Part shown: in pieces, positions 1 to 8,344 of the stretch
How the letters are laid out: every line of letters starts with the position of its first letter
Numbering within the stretch: position 1 is the stretch's first letter
From: Phytohabitans flavus
Lineage (GTDB): Bacteria > Actinomycetota > Actinomycetes > Mycobacteriales > Micromonosporaceae
Reading direction: 5' to 3'
Assembly: GCF_011764545.1 (NCBI RefSeq)
Contig: NZ_AP022870.1
Coordinates: 124,001-188,000 of the forward strand
Length of the DNA stretch: 64,000 bases
Notes under the pieces: model-generated
What the model was told of the DNA's origin: nothing
What the model saw: the letters and a program-made list of their open reading frames with translations, nothing else
Database searches by the model: none
Made by a program: the position numbers and the translations under genes

Positions 1-1400
1 GCGGTCAGCACCCACTGCTGGGCCGGGTTGCCGCTACAGCCCGCCAGCTGCACCACGGCGCCGTTGGCAGTCGAGCCCCACGCCACGTCCATGCAGAGGC
101 CGAATGCGCGGATCGTGCCGTCGCCGGGGAAGGTCCAGGCCTGCGCGCCCGTGCCGTTGCAGGTGTAGAGCTGGAGGTACTGGCCGTCGACCCCGTTGCT
201 GTTAGGCACGTCGATGCACTTGCCGGCGTACCCGATGAGGCGGCTGGTGCTGCCACCGCCGCCGGTCGTGGTCAGGGACAGGCCGTAGACGCCGAGGATC
301 TCGTTGACCGGCTGGTAGACGGTGGTACCGCCGCTGTTGCAGTCGCCGCCGGCGCCGGAGGTGACGCCCTGCGCCTGGTTGCCGCTGATGAAGGAGCCGC
401 CGGAGTCGCCGGGTTGGGCGCAGGCGCTGCTGGCGACGAGACCGTACACAAGGGAGCCCGAGTAGTTGACGGTGACGTTCTTGGCGGTGATCGTGCCGCA
501 GCGCCACCCGGTGGTACGGCCGGAGCGGCAGACCGAGCTGCCCACGGCGGCCTCCTGCGAGCCGGCCACGTTGGTGGTGCCGCCGTTGTACGTGTTGACG
601 ACCGGGCGGGACACCCAGTTGGAGTTCACCTGGACCCAGGCGTAGTCGTTGTCCGGGAACGAGGAGCCGCGGAACGTACCCTGCGCCGCGCCGCTGCCGC
701 TCGTGGTGCTGCCGACCCCGCCACAGTGGCCCGCGGTCACGAAGCCGCCGGAGACCGCGAAGCCGACCGAGCAGAGGACGCGGTTGTCGATGACGTACTC
801 GTCGCCGCCACGCACGTCGTACACCGGGCGGTAGGGGCTCGCCTTCGCCACGGTGCGGGCCGCGGTCCCGCCGACGCCGGCGGCGCGGACGAAGCGGTCG
901 GCGGCGGCCACAGTGGACGCTTCCACGACCACGCTGTTGGAGGCGGGGTCGACGTACCAGGAGTGGACGCCAGCAGCCGCGGCGGCGCGGCGGTCCAGCG
1001 CGGCCTTGGTGCGGTCGAGGTCGGCGGCGCTACGGGCGACCGGTTGCGGGCGCGCACCGGCCGCGCGTACCCGAGCGGCCTGTGCCTTGTCGGTGACCCC
1101 GACGATGAGTGCGCCGCCGTCCGGGGCGACCCAGGCCCCGGCGTAGGCGGCGCCGAGCTCGGCGCTCAGCCGGCGTTCGATGGAGGGCGCGGCCGCCTCG
1201 ACGACGAGCCGGTCGTGGATCTGCGCGTCGTTCAGGCCGAGGTCGCTTCGGAGGGCGGCGAGCTGGCCGGCCGGCAGCCCGGCCGGCTGGACGGCGGGTG
1301 CGGCGGGGTCGGGTGCGGGTGCGGCGGCGACCGCCGGTGAGGTGGCCGCGCTGAGGACGAGCGCGGCGGCGGAGACGAGGACAGCGGCTTTGCGGACCAT
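1..1400 (-). CDS. Secreted S1E serine protease with C-terminal ricin-B lectin module (3' end cut by window edge)
   Basis: Extracellular chymotrypsin-fold endopeptidase of the streptogrisin/alpha-lytic type (S1E). Reading from the ATG at 1400 (GGAGG seven bases upstream) there is a signal peptide of about 30 residues ending SPAVAA, then a long pro-region as in S1E zymogens. The catalytic domain has His225 in TAGHCG, Asp252 in NDYAWV and Ser333 in GDSGGS, so the triad is intact. A Gly/Thr linker leads into a ricin-type carbohydrate-binding module with QAWTF and QQWVL (QxW) repeats. The lectin module suggests cell-wall or polysaccharide-associated protein as target. The stop codon lies beyond base 1. 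It diverges from the GH2 gene, and both may share the AGCGCT-type operators between them. Family certain; natural substrate unknown. Confidence 0.9.
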   Translation of the reverse strand, partial: MVRKAAVLVSAAALVLSAATSPAVAAAPAPDPAAPAVQPAGLPAGQLAALRSDLGLNDAQIHDRLVVEAAAPSIERRLSAELGAAYAGAWVAPDGGALIVGVTDKAQAARVRAAGARPQPVARSAADLDRTKAALDRRAAAAAGVHSWYVDPASNSVVVEASTVAAADRFVRAAGVGGTAARTVAKASPYRPVYDVRGGDEYVIDNRVLCSVGFAVSGGFVTAGHCGGVGSTTSGSGAAQGTFRGSSFPDNDYAWVQVNSNWVSRPVVNTYNGGTTNVAGSQEAAVGSSVCRSGRTTGWRCGTITAKNVTVNYSGSLVYGLVASSACAQPGDSGGSFISGNQAQGVTSGAGGDCNSGGTTVYQPVNEILGVYGLSLTTTGGGGSTSRLIGYAGKCIDVPNSNGVDGQYLQLYTCNGTGAQAWTFPGDGTIRAFGLCMDVAWGSTANGAVVQLAGCSGNPAQQWVLT

Positions 1401-1421
1401 TCGGATACCTCCCCAGAGCGC

Positions 1422-1489
1422 GAGAGCGCTTTCTGGGAGGAACCTTTACTGTTCGCGTGGATGTTTGTCAATGTGTTCGTGAGCGCTTC
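1422..1489. promoter_or_regulatory. Two AGCGCT-centred palindromes, candidate LacI-family operators
   Basis: GAGAGCGCTTTC (1422-1433) is a near-palindrome centred on AGCGCT, embedded in a wider CCCAGA/TCTGGG inverted repeat. A second copy of the core, GAGCGCTTC, lies at 1481-1489. Both sit between the divergent protease and GH2 genes. Sites of this shape are bound by LacI-family sugar repressors (CebR type) in actinobacteria, which fits carbohydrate-responsive secreted enzymes. Assignment is by motif shape only; no LacI gene is in the window. Confidence 0.4.
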
Positions 1490-1645
1490 GCTTCGGTTCT
1501 GATCGTGCTCCCTTGGCGGGCTCGCCGCCACGAGCTGCACCGCGACCGGTTCTGATCGGATCTGAGACCGAATCTGATCGGTTGATATTGACTTTGATCG
1601 CGGTGAGTGCTTGGTTGGGTCGGAGACGTTTCAGGAGGGTTAACC

Positions 1646-4142
1646 ATGAGACGCACAGTCGCCCTGTCAGCCCTGCTCAGCCTCGTCGCCGCTGCCGCGA
1701 CCGCGCCCGGTGTGGCGTACGCGGACACCGCCCCCGCGCAGTGGCGGCCGGGCACACCCCCGATCAGCACGCCGTGGACCGCCGAGGTCGGTCCCGACAA
1801 CGCCCTTCCCGAGTACCCCCGACCCCAGCTCGTCCGGGACCGCTGGCAGAGCCTGAACGGGGTGTGGCAGTTCGCCGGCGCCGCCGAGGGCGAGGCACCG
1901 CCGTTCGGCGCGGAGCTCAGCGAGCGGGTCCTGGTGCCGTACCCGATCGAGTCCGCGCTCTCCGGCATCCAGCGGCGCGAGGACCGGATGTGGTACAAGC
2001 GCACGTTCCGGGTGCCGACCCGCTGGCAGGTCGGTGGCGACCAGCGGCTCCGGCTCAACTTCGGCGCCGTCGACTACGACGCCACGGTGTGGGTCAACGG
2101 CGTCCGCGTCGCCACCCACCGGGGCGGCTACGACGCGTTCAGCGTCGACGTCACCGACGCCCTGCGCCCGACCGGGCAGCAGGAGCTGGTGGTCGGCGTC
2201 ACCGACCTGACCGACCAGACCTGGCAGCCGGTCGGCAAGCAGCGCAACGTGCCGGACCGCGGCATCTTCTACACCTCCGCCTCGGGCATCTGGCAGAGCG
2301 TGTGGATGGAACCTGTCGCGGCCGGCCACATCGAGCGGCTCCAGCTGACGCCGGACATCGGCGACGGCAGCCTCCGCCTCGACGCGCGGGCGGCGGGCGG
2401 CAGCGGGCTGACCGTCGAGGCGATCGCGTACAACGGCAACAGGGTGGTCGGCCGGGTCAGCGGTCCCGCCGGTACCGAGCTGCGGCTGCCCGTGCGCAAC
2501 CCGAAGCTGTGGTCGCCCGACTCGCCGTTCCTCTACGACCTCACGGTCAAGCTCTTCGACGGCTCGCGGCGGGTGGACCTTGTCACGTCGTACTTCGGCA
2601 TGCGCGAGGTCGGCACGAAGCGGGGCGCCGACGGCAAGCCGTACATGACGCTGAACGGCGACATCCTCTTCAACATGTCCACACTGGACCAGGGGTTCTG
2701 GCCGGACGGCATCTACACCGCGCCCACGGACGAGGCCCTGCGCTTCGACGTGGCCGAGCACAAGCGGCTGGGCTTCAACACGATCCGCAAGCACATCAAG
2801 GTAGAGCCGGACCGCTGGTACTACTGGGCCGACAAGCTCGGGCTGATGGTGTGGCAGGACATGCCGTCGATGCGCACCGGCGGGACGCCGCCCGAGGACG
2901 CGCGCCAGGAGTTCGAGCGGCAGCTGCACGAGATCGTCGAGGAGCACCGCAGCTGGACGTCGATCACCGTCTGGGTGCCGTTCAACGAGGGCTGGGGCGA
3001 GTGGGACCGGGCCGCCACCGGGCGGATCGCCGACGAGGTCGGCGCGCAGGACCCCAGCCGCCTTGTCAACGCGCACAGCGGCGTCAACTGCTGCAACTCG
3101 CACGGCGACTCCGGCCGCGGCGACATCATCGACTACCACGACTACCACGGCCCGGCGTCCCCGGTGCCGAGCGGCGACCGGGTGGCCGCCGACGGTGAGC
3201 ACGGCGGCTTCGGCATGGAGGTCGACGGGCACATGTGGTTCGGCGAGGGCCACGGGTACGGTGCGCTGCTCCCCGACAGCGCGACGCTGACCGCGCGGTA
3301 CGTCGAGAACCAGCGGAACCTGCTCGCCATCGCCAACCGGTGCGGCCTCTCGGCCGGCGTCTACACCCAGATCACCGACGTGGAGCACGAGGTCAACGGC
3401 TTCTACACGTACGACCGCCGAGTGGCCAAGATGGACTTCAACCGGGTACGCGACGTGAACCTCGCGATCGTCCGGTCCGTCGACGGCACCGGCGCGAACG
3501 TGCCGCAGCCGCCGCCCGGCACGCCCGGCCTCACCGGCGTCGGCTACTGGCCGCTGGACGAGGGAGCGGCACGGTGACGGCGGACGCGGCTGGCGACCAC
3601 GACGGTACCCTCGTCAACGGTCCAACGTGGACGCCCGGCAAGAGCGGAAACGCGGTCCAGTTCAAGGGCACCAACCAGTACATCGACACCGGCGCGGCGA
3701 TCCTCGACACGACGGGCGGTTACACGGCGTCGGCGTGGGTGCGGCTGGACAGCCTGGGCGGCTTCGCCACCGCGGTGAGCCAGGACGGCGACAGCCACAG
3801 CGCCTTCTTCCTCCAGTACTCCGGGGCCGACAACCGCTTCGCGTTCAGCTTCGCGGGCATCCGGGCGCTCGCGCCCACGGCGCCGGAGACCGGCCGCTGG
3901 TACCACCTCGCCGGGTACGCGACCTGACCACCGGGTCGCTGACCCTCTACGTCGACGGTCAGCGGGCCGGTAACGCCAACGCCTGCCTCGGTGAGCGGTC
4001 GAGCGGCAACACCGTCATCGGCCGCGGCAAGTTCAACGGCAACCCGGTCGACTTCTGGCGCGGCGCGGTCGACCAGGCGCGCGTGTACGACCGTGCGCTC
4101 TCCGCGAGCGAGGTCGCCCAGCTCTACGCCTCCGGCGGGTAG
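1646..4142 (+). CDS. Secreted glycoside hydrolase family 2 with C-terminal LamG domain (two frameshifts as sequenced)
   Basis: Extracellular GH2 enzyme (beta-galactosidase/beta-glucuronidase superfamily) cleaving an unknown beta-glycoside. ATG 1646 is chosen because AGGAGGG lies just upstream and a clean signal peptide (MRRTVALSALLSL..., cleavage near VAYA) follows. Order: jelly-roll sugar-binding domain, Ig-like domain, TIM barrel with acid/base Glu in FNEGWGEWD (about residue 446) and nucleophile Glu in DGEHGGFGME, then a LamG lectin domain. As sequenced the frame stops at 3577. One extra G near 3562-3565 restores LDEGSGTVTAD; a second near 3913-3915 restores WYHLAGVRDLTTGSLTLYVDG. The corrected frame runs to the TAG at 4140-4142 (about 832 residues). 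Both losses are in G runs, so sequencing error is likely. A strong terminator follows. Confidence 0.85.
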
Positions 4143-4158
4143 GCGCCGCGCGGTACGT

Positions 4159-4196
4159 GGCGAAGGGCCGGTCTTCGGCGTTGCCGGCCCTTCGCC
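4159..4196 (+). terminator. Rho-independent-type hairpin after the GH2 gene
   Basis: Perfect 13-bp arms GGCGAAGGGCCGG (4159-4171) and CCGGCCCTTCGCC (4184-4196) with a 12-base loop, 17 bases after the restored GH2 stop. It can serve both the GH2 gene and the convergent HxlR gene that ends at 4220. Confidence 0.75.
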
Positions 4197-4219
4197 CCCG
4201 CCGCAGGAGCCGGTCGCCG

Positions 4220-4747
4220 TCAGAGCACCGGCTGGAGGAGGCGGTGCGGGCGGGCGCGGAGGGCGACGCTGACCGGGTCCTCCCGAGGCTGGGCCGGCGC
4301 CCCCGGGCCGGGGTGGGCCTCGATGTCCGCCGGTTGTACGTCGACACCGCCGCAGGTCGGGCAGCGGCCGGCCGCGTCGATCTCGGTGCCGCACACCGCG
4401 TGCCGGAACGTCCGTAGCGGCTGGCCGGTGGCGAAGTGGCGCTCGCCCCAGCGCATTAGCGGGTAGATCACCGACCAGAGCTCGACCCCTCGCTCGGTCA
4501 GCAGGTACTCGTCTCGCGGAGGGGAGTCCTGGTAGCGGTGGCGTGCCAGGATGCCGGCCTCGACAAGCGTGGCGAGGCGGTCGGCGAGCACCGCCCGCGG
4601 GATGTCGAGATGGGCGAGGAGGTCTCCGTAGCGGCGCACGCCGTAGAAGGCGTCCCGGACGATGAGCAGCGTCCACCGCTCGCCGACCAGCTCGAGTGCC
4701 CTCGCCAGCGTGCAGTTCTGCCCCTCGTAGTTCTTGCCCAGCGCCAC
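4220..4747 (-). CDS. HxlR-family winged-helix transcriptional regulator
   Basis: Cytoplasmic DNA-binding regulator, 175 residues. The N-terminal 100 residues are a typical HxlR winged helix: CTLARALELVGERWTLLIVR, then YGDLLAHLDIPRAVLADRL and the wing segment YLLTERGVELW. The C-terminal tail has a CGTEID...CPTCGG four-cysteine pattern that could hold a metal, a common extension in actinobacterial HxlR proteins. It is transcribed divergently from the MFS gene at 4833, with two near-identical palindromes in the 85-base gap, so it most likely represses that exporter and itself. The inducer is unknown. Confidence 0.9.
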   Translation of the reverse strand: MALGKNYEGQNCTLARALELVGERWTLLIVRDAFYGVRRYGDLLAHLDIPRAVLADRLATLVEAGILARHRYQDSPPRDEYLLTERGVELWSVIYPLMRWGERHFATGQPLRTFRHAVCGTEIDAAGRCPTCGGVDVQPADIEAHPGPGAPAQPREDPVSVALRARPHRLLQPVL

Positions 4748-4768
4748 GCTGTGATCCTACGCCCACTC

Positions 4769-4817
4769 GGTTCATTCAACGAACTGACCTTGCTAATGTC
4801 GGTTCGTTCACCGAACC
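4769..4817. promoter_or_regulatory. Duplicated operator GGTTCRTTCAMCGAAC between hxlR and MFS genes
   Basis: Two 17-base palindromic copies in the same orientation: GGTTCATTCAACGAACT (4769-4785) and GGTTCGTTCACCGAACC (4801-4817). They are 32 bases apart, about three helical turns. The second has perfect CGGTTCG/CGAACCG arms when 4800 and 4818 are included. They fill the divergent promoter region and are the obvious binding sites for the adjacent HxlR protein. Confidence 0.65.
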
Positions 4818-4832
4818 GAGGAGCCCTGAGCG

Positions 4833-6248
4833 ATGTCGACAACAGCCGCACCACCTGCCCCGGCCGTGTCGCGGGACGAGGCCCGCACCGCGTCGCGGGC
4901 CCTCTTCGTGGTCTGCGCCGCGACCCTGCTCGTCCTGCTGAACTACACGGCGCCGGTCGCCGTGCTCCCGCAGACCGCGGCCAGCCTCGGTGCCGGGCTG
5001 ACCACCCAGACCTGGCTCATCAACGCGATCACCCTCGGCCTCGCGGCGACCCTGCTCGTGGCCGGCAGCCTCGGCGACGACTTCGGGCGCCGGCGCGTCT
5101 TCTGGGTCGGCCTCGCGCTGCTCGCGGTGAGCACGGCGGCCGCCGCGGTCGCGCCGGACGCCGGCACCTTCATCGCCGCCCGCGTGGTGCAGGGCGTGGC
5201 TGGCGCGGCGATCCTCGCCGCCGGGCTGGGGCTGCTCGGCCACGCGTACCGCACCAACCACGGCCGCGCGCACGCCACCGCCCGCTGGGCGTCGATGCTC
5301 GGAGCGGGTATCGCGATCGGCCCGCTGGCGTCGGCCGGGCTCGCCTCGATCGGTAGCTGGCGCTGGTTCTACGTGATCCTCGCCGCGCTGGCCGCGGTGC
5401 TGGCGGTGACCGGTGGCCGGCTGCTCGCCGAGTCCCGCGCCGCCCGGGTTGCCCGCATAGACGTGCCCGGAGTGCTGACCCTCGGCACCGGCCTGGCACT
5501 TGTCCTCGTCGCGGTGACCGCCGGCCGTACCGGCTGGGTACGGCCCGCGACGCTGGTGCCGCTGGTGCTCGGCGCGCTGCTGCTGGCGGTGTTCGTCGCG
5601 GTCGAGGCGCGCGGGCGGGCGCCGATGCTCGACCTGGCCCTCTTCCGCCGGCCGGACTTCAGGGTCGCCACGCTGGGCGCGCTCTTTACCGGGCTCGCCG
5701 CGCTCGGACCCAGCACCGTGCTGCCGACACTGGCGCAGCGGCTGATCGGCGTCAGCGCGTTGGGTGCGGCCGGGCTGGCGTTCGTGTGGGCCGGTGCCTC
5801 GTTCGTGGTCAGCGACCAGATGCGCCGGCTCGGCACCCGCGTCGCCCCGCACCGCCAACTCGCGCTCGGCTTCGCGCTGACCGCTGTGGGCTACCTGGCC
5901 ATGCTCGGGTACGCGGACGCGCACTCCTGGCTCCGTACCATCCCCGGGTTGTTGATCTCCGGTGCCGGAAGTGGCCTGCTCAACGCGGCGCTCGCCCGGC
6001 TCGCGGTGGCCACCGTCCCGGCCGACCGGGTCGCGATGGGCTCGGGCGCCAACAACACCGCGCGGTACGTCGGTGCCGCGCTCGGCGTGGCCGCCAGCAT
6101 CACCGCCGCGTCCAGCCTCCTGCCCGCCGGGCAGAGCGGCGGCTTCTCGGCACACGGCGCCGACGCGGTGCTGCTCCTCGGCGCGGTGCTGGCCCTCGCC
6201 GGGATGGGGATCGCGCTGGCCCGGCGGAACGAGCGAGCTACGACCTGA
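4833..6248 (+). CDS. MFS drug:H+ antiporter, DHA2 type
   Basis: Proton-driven efflux protein of the inner membrane, 471 residues, about 14 predicted helices. Family signs are motif A-like GSLGDDFGRRRVFW after the second helix, RVVQGVAGAAILAAGLGLLG (helix 4/5 motif) and the DHA2 mid-segment PMLDLALFRRPDF. ATG 4833 follows GAGGAGCCC in the HxlR operator region. Expression is probably repressed by the divergent HxlR protein and released by a toxic ligand. Substrate cannot be read from sequence. Confidence 0.9.
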   Translation: MSTTAAPPAPAVSRDEARTASRALFVVCAATLLVLLNYTAPVAVLPQTAASLGAGLTTQTWLINAITLGLAATLLVAGSLGDDFGRRRVFWVGLALLAVSTAAAAVAPDAGTFIAARVVQGVAGAAILAAGLGLLGHAYRTNHGRAHATARWASMLGAGIAIGPLASAGLASIGSWRWFYVILAALAAVLAVTGGRLLAESRAARVARIDVPGVLTLGTGLALVLVAVTAGRTGWVRPATLVPLVLGALLLAVFVAVEARGRAPMLDLALFRRPDFRVATLGALFTGLAALGPSTVLPTLAQRLIGVSALGAAGLAFVWAGASFVVSDQMRRLGTRVAPHRQLALGFALTAVGYLAMLGYADAHSWLRTIPGLLISGAGSGLLNAALARLAVATVPADRVAMGSGANNTARYVGAALGVAASITAASSLLPAGQSGGFSAHGADAVLLLGAVLALAGMGIALARRNERATT

Positions 6249-6567
6249 CGCCTTTGGCGGCCGGTGTCCGCGACGCACCTCGCGTCCGGTTCGTGGCCGT
6301 CCGCGTTCGATGGGTCCGGATGTCCGGTCGCCCGGCGGAATTGCCGGCGGCCGGACGTCGTTATGCATGCGGCTCACGAAGGAAACGGGGCCCGGTACTG
6401 TGACGGGCGCCATTGCCGGAATGGCCGGGCCGGCCGTGTCGTTGAATGACTGGCGCCGGTGAATAGAGAGCGCCCGGCGTTTGATTCCCCCTTTCTGAAG
6501 CGCCCAAATGGTGCCCGTATGCGCCGTGCGCTTCCCCCTGGAATGGATGGAGTTTGGTTTGTCTAGC
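6249..6567. other. Non-coding gap of about 320 bases with one nested hairpin
   Basis: No credible gene. GTCCGG (6322-6327) pairs with CCGGAC (6351-6356), enclosing CCGGC (6332-6336) and GCCGG (6343-6347), a plausible terminator for the upstream MFS gene. The remaining 200 bases are leader and promoter of the secreted protein at 6568. I looked for c-di-AMP-type and other riboswitch cores, common before actinobacterial cell-wall hydrolases, and saw none that I can support. Confidence 0.5.
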
Positions 6568-7188
6568 ATGAACACGCTGCTGCGCAAGACAGTCACCGCA
6601 TTCGCGGGTTTCACCTTTGCCGGTGGTTCCCTCTTCGGTTCGTCGACTCTGGCGCTGGCCGTGCCGGCCACCGCTGTGGCGACGACCGCGTCGGTGGCGG
6701 CGGCTGCGCCGGGTTCGGACAAGCCGAATGCCGAAAACAAGCCGTGCATGGACAAGCTTGTCCCACACGGTGTGCAGGGTGAGCAGTCGTACGTCGAGCT
6801 CAGCGATGAGCAGGTGGCGAACGCGAAGGCGATTATCGCGGCCACGAAGAAGTCGGACATGGACGAGCGTGCGGCTGTCGTGGCGGTCGCCACTTCGCTG
6901 CAGGAGTCCAAGCTCGAAAACCTGGGTCACCTCGGTGACATGAACGACCACGACTCGCTGGGGCTGTTCCAGCAGCGCCCGTCCGCGGGTTGGGGTACGC
7001 CCGAGCAGATCACCAATCCGGAGTACTCGACGGAGGCGTTCCTGTCCGGGCTGAAGAACATCGACGGGTGGCGGGACATGCCGCTGACCGATGCCGCGCA
7101 GTCGGTGCAGGTGTCGGCGTTCCCGGACCACTACGCACAGTGGGAGTCGCAGGCCGCGAACATCGTGGCTGATCACTGGAACGGCTGA
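6568..7188 (+). CDS. Secreted lysozyme/transglycosylase-like protein
   Basis: Exported protein of about 206 residues, likely acting on peptidoglycan. MNTLLRKTVTAFAG begins a signal peptide with cleavage near TLALA; a low-complexity Ala/Thr stretch follows. The mature part holds VATSLQESKLENL, GDMNDHDSLGLFQQRPSAGW and FLSGLKNIDGW. This is the pattern of actinobacterial transglycosylase-like domains, with the Glu of LQESKL as candidate catalytic acid. The start is uncertain: in-frame ATGs also occur at 6547 and 6508, and none has a good Shine-Dalgarno. Base composition is less GC-rich than neighbours. A strong bidirectional terminator follows. Enzymatic activity is inferred. Confidence 0.7.
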   Translation: MNTLLRKTVTAFAGFTFAGGSLFGSSTLALAVPATAVATTASVAAAAPGSDKPNAENKPCMDKLVPHGVQGEQSYVELSDEQVANAKAIIAATKKSDMDERAAVVAVATSLQESKLENLGHLGDMNDHDSLGLFQQRPSAGWGTPEQITNPEYSTEAFLSGLKNIDGWRDMPLTDAAQSVQVSAFPDHYAQWESQAANIVADHWNG

Positions 7189-7203
7189 CCCCACACCTAG
7201 ACC

Positions 7204-7251
7204 GCTGGCCGGGTCCCAAAGTTCGCACCCCCCGCGAGGGACCCGGCCAGC
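7204..7251. terminator. Bidirectional terminator between convergent genes
   Basis: Perfect 14-bp inverted repeat GCTGGCCGGGTCCC (7204-7217) and GGGACCCGGCCAGC (7238-7251), 20-base loop. It lies between the stops of the secreted protein (7188) and of the Lrp-type regulator (7260). Confidence 0.85.
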
Positions 7252-7259
7252 TCTCCTGT

Positions 7260-8240
7260 CTAAAGAGGACCTGACGGTCGGCTGGCGCCCGCCGCCTTGA
7301 CGATGCGGATGATGGGCGCCGTCTCGACGTGGCGGATCGCGGTCAGCGCGCCGAGCCGCTCGGTCAGGTACCGGTACAGCGCCTGTACGTTCCGGCAGAC
7401 GACGGTGGCGACAAGGTTTGTCTGCCCCGTCGTGGCGGCGGCGAAGGCGACCTCCGGGTGCGCGGCGACCGCCCGGCCGACAGCGTCCAGTTCGGACGGT
7501 GGCACGGACAGCCACAGGATTGCCTGGGTGTCGAAGCCGAGCGGGTGGGGGTCCAGGTCGAGGTCGAAGAAGACGATGCCCGCCTCGTGCAGGTACCGCA
7601 GGCGGCGCTTCGCGGTCGACTCGGACCACCCGGTCGCGGCGGCCAACTCGCCGTAGCTGGCCCGGCCGTCCTTGCCCAGCGTGTCGATGAGGATGCGGTC
7701 CTCGGCGGATAGGGTCACCGGTTCGTCGCGGCGGGGCAGGTCGGTGGTGAGCGCCGCGACCTGGGCGGGCGTGAGCGCGTCGGCCACCGCCGGGTGTTCG
7801 CTGGCGCCGCCGAAGTACAGGTGCAGTAGGCAGTGCGCGCTCACCCCGACGACGCGCGGTGTGCGCGGCAGCTTCCGCAGCAGCAGCGCGTCGCGCTCGT
7901 CGGCGCTGCGGACCTGGGTGACGCAGTTGACCTCGGTGCCGCCGGACATCAGGTTGACCCAGAACGTGTCCGGGCGGCGGGCCACGGCCTCCGCCACCGC
8001 GGACGCGGCGTCCGGCGTGCAGTGGATCCGGATGTACCAGCGCACCTCACCGGAGCGCCACACGTTGGTCTGGCCGATGACCCGTACCACGCCGGCGGCG
8101 CGCATCCGGCGGTAGCGCCGGGCGATCGTCTGGTCGGAGACGCCGAGCACCGCGCCGATCTGGCTGAAGGGCGCCCGCCCGTCGATCTGAAGCGCGTGGA
8201 TCAGCGCGCGGTCGAGCGGATCCACCGTGACGGAATCCAT
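7260..8240 (-). CDS. Lrp/AsnC-family regulator with two HTH-RAM units
   Basis: Cytoplasmic feast/famine-type regulator of 326 residues, about twice the usual Lrp length. It has two winged helices: LDRALIHALQIDGRAPFSQI and SDQTIARRYRRMRAAGVV near the start, and EDRILIDTLGKDGRASYGEL with TAKRRLRYLHEAGIV near residue 190. Each is followed by an AsnC/RAM ligand-binding ferredoxin fold. Such fused double-Lrp proteins are common in actinobacteria. It diverges from the MFS exporter at 8345 and probably controls it, with an amino acid or related small molecule as likely effector. Confidence 0.9.
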   Translation of the reverse strand: MDSVTVDPLDRALIHALQIDGRAPFSQIGAVLGVSDQTIARRYRRMRAAGVVRVIGQTNVWRSGEVRWYIRIHCTPDAASAVAEAVARRPDTFWVNLMSGGTEVNCVTQVRSADERDALLLRKLPRTPRVVGVSAHCLLHLYFGGASEHPAVADALTPAQVAALTTDLPRRDEPVTLSAEDRILIDTLGKDGRASYGELAAATGWSESTAKRRLRYLHEAGIVFFDLDLDPHPLGFDTQAILWLSVPPSELDAVGRAVAAHPEVAFAAATTGQTNLVATVVCRNVQALYRYLTERLGALTAIRHVETAPIIRIVKAAGASRPSGPL

Positions 8241-8344
8241 CCCAGCACGCTAACCAATGTCGAGAACCCGCACATCTCCCCTGAAGAGTGGCACCAGGCA
8301 CGCCGGCCCGCGCAGCCTCCCTCCCAAGCGGAAGGAGACTCGAC

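Noticed and set aside
1667..3388. A 573-codon open frame antisense to the GH2 gene
   Set aside because: Composition is Asp/Val/Arg/His repeats without domains; the GH2 frame has catalytic motifs.
6249..6567. Possible riboswitch before the secreted lysozyme-like gene
   Set aside because: Looked for c-di-AMP-type and other conserved cores; only generic GC stems were found.
4776..6911. A 711-codon open frame antisense to the MFS gene
   Set aside because: Low-complexity shadow frame; it runs through the promoter, operators and non-coding gap.
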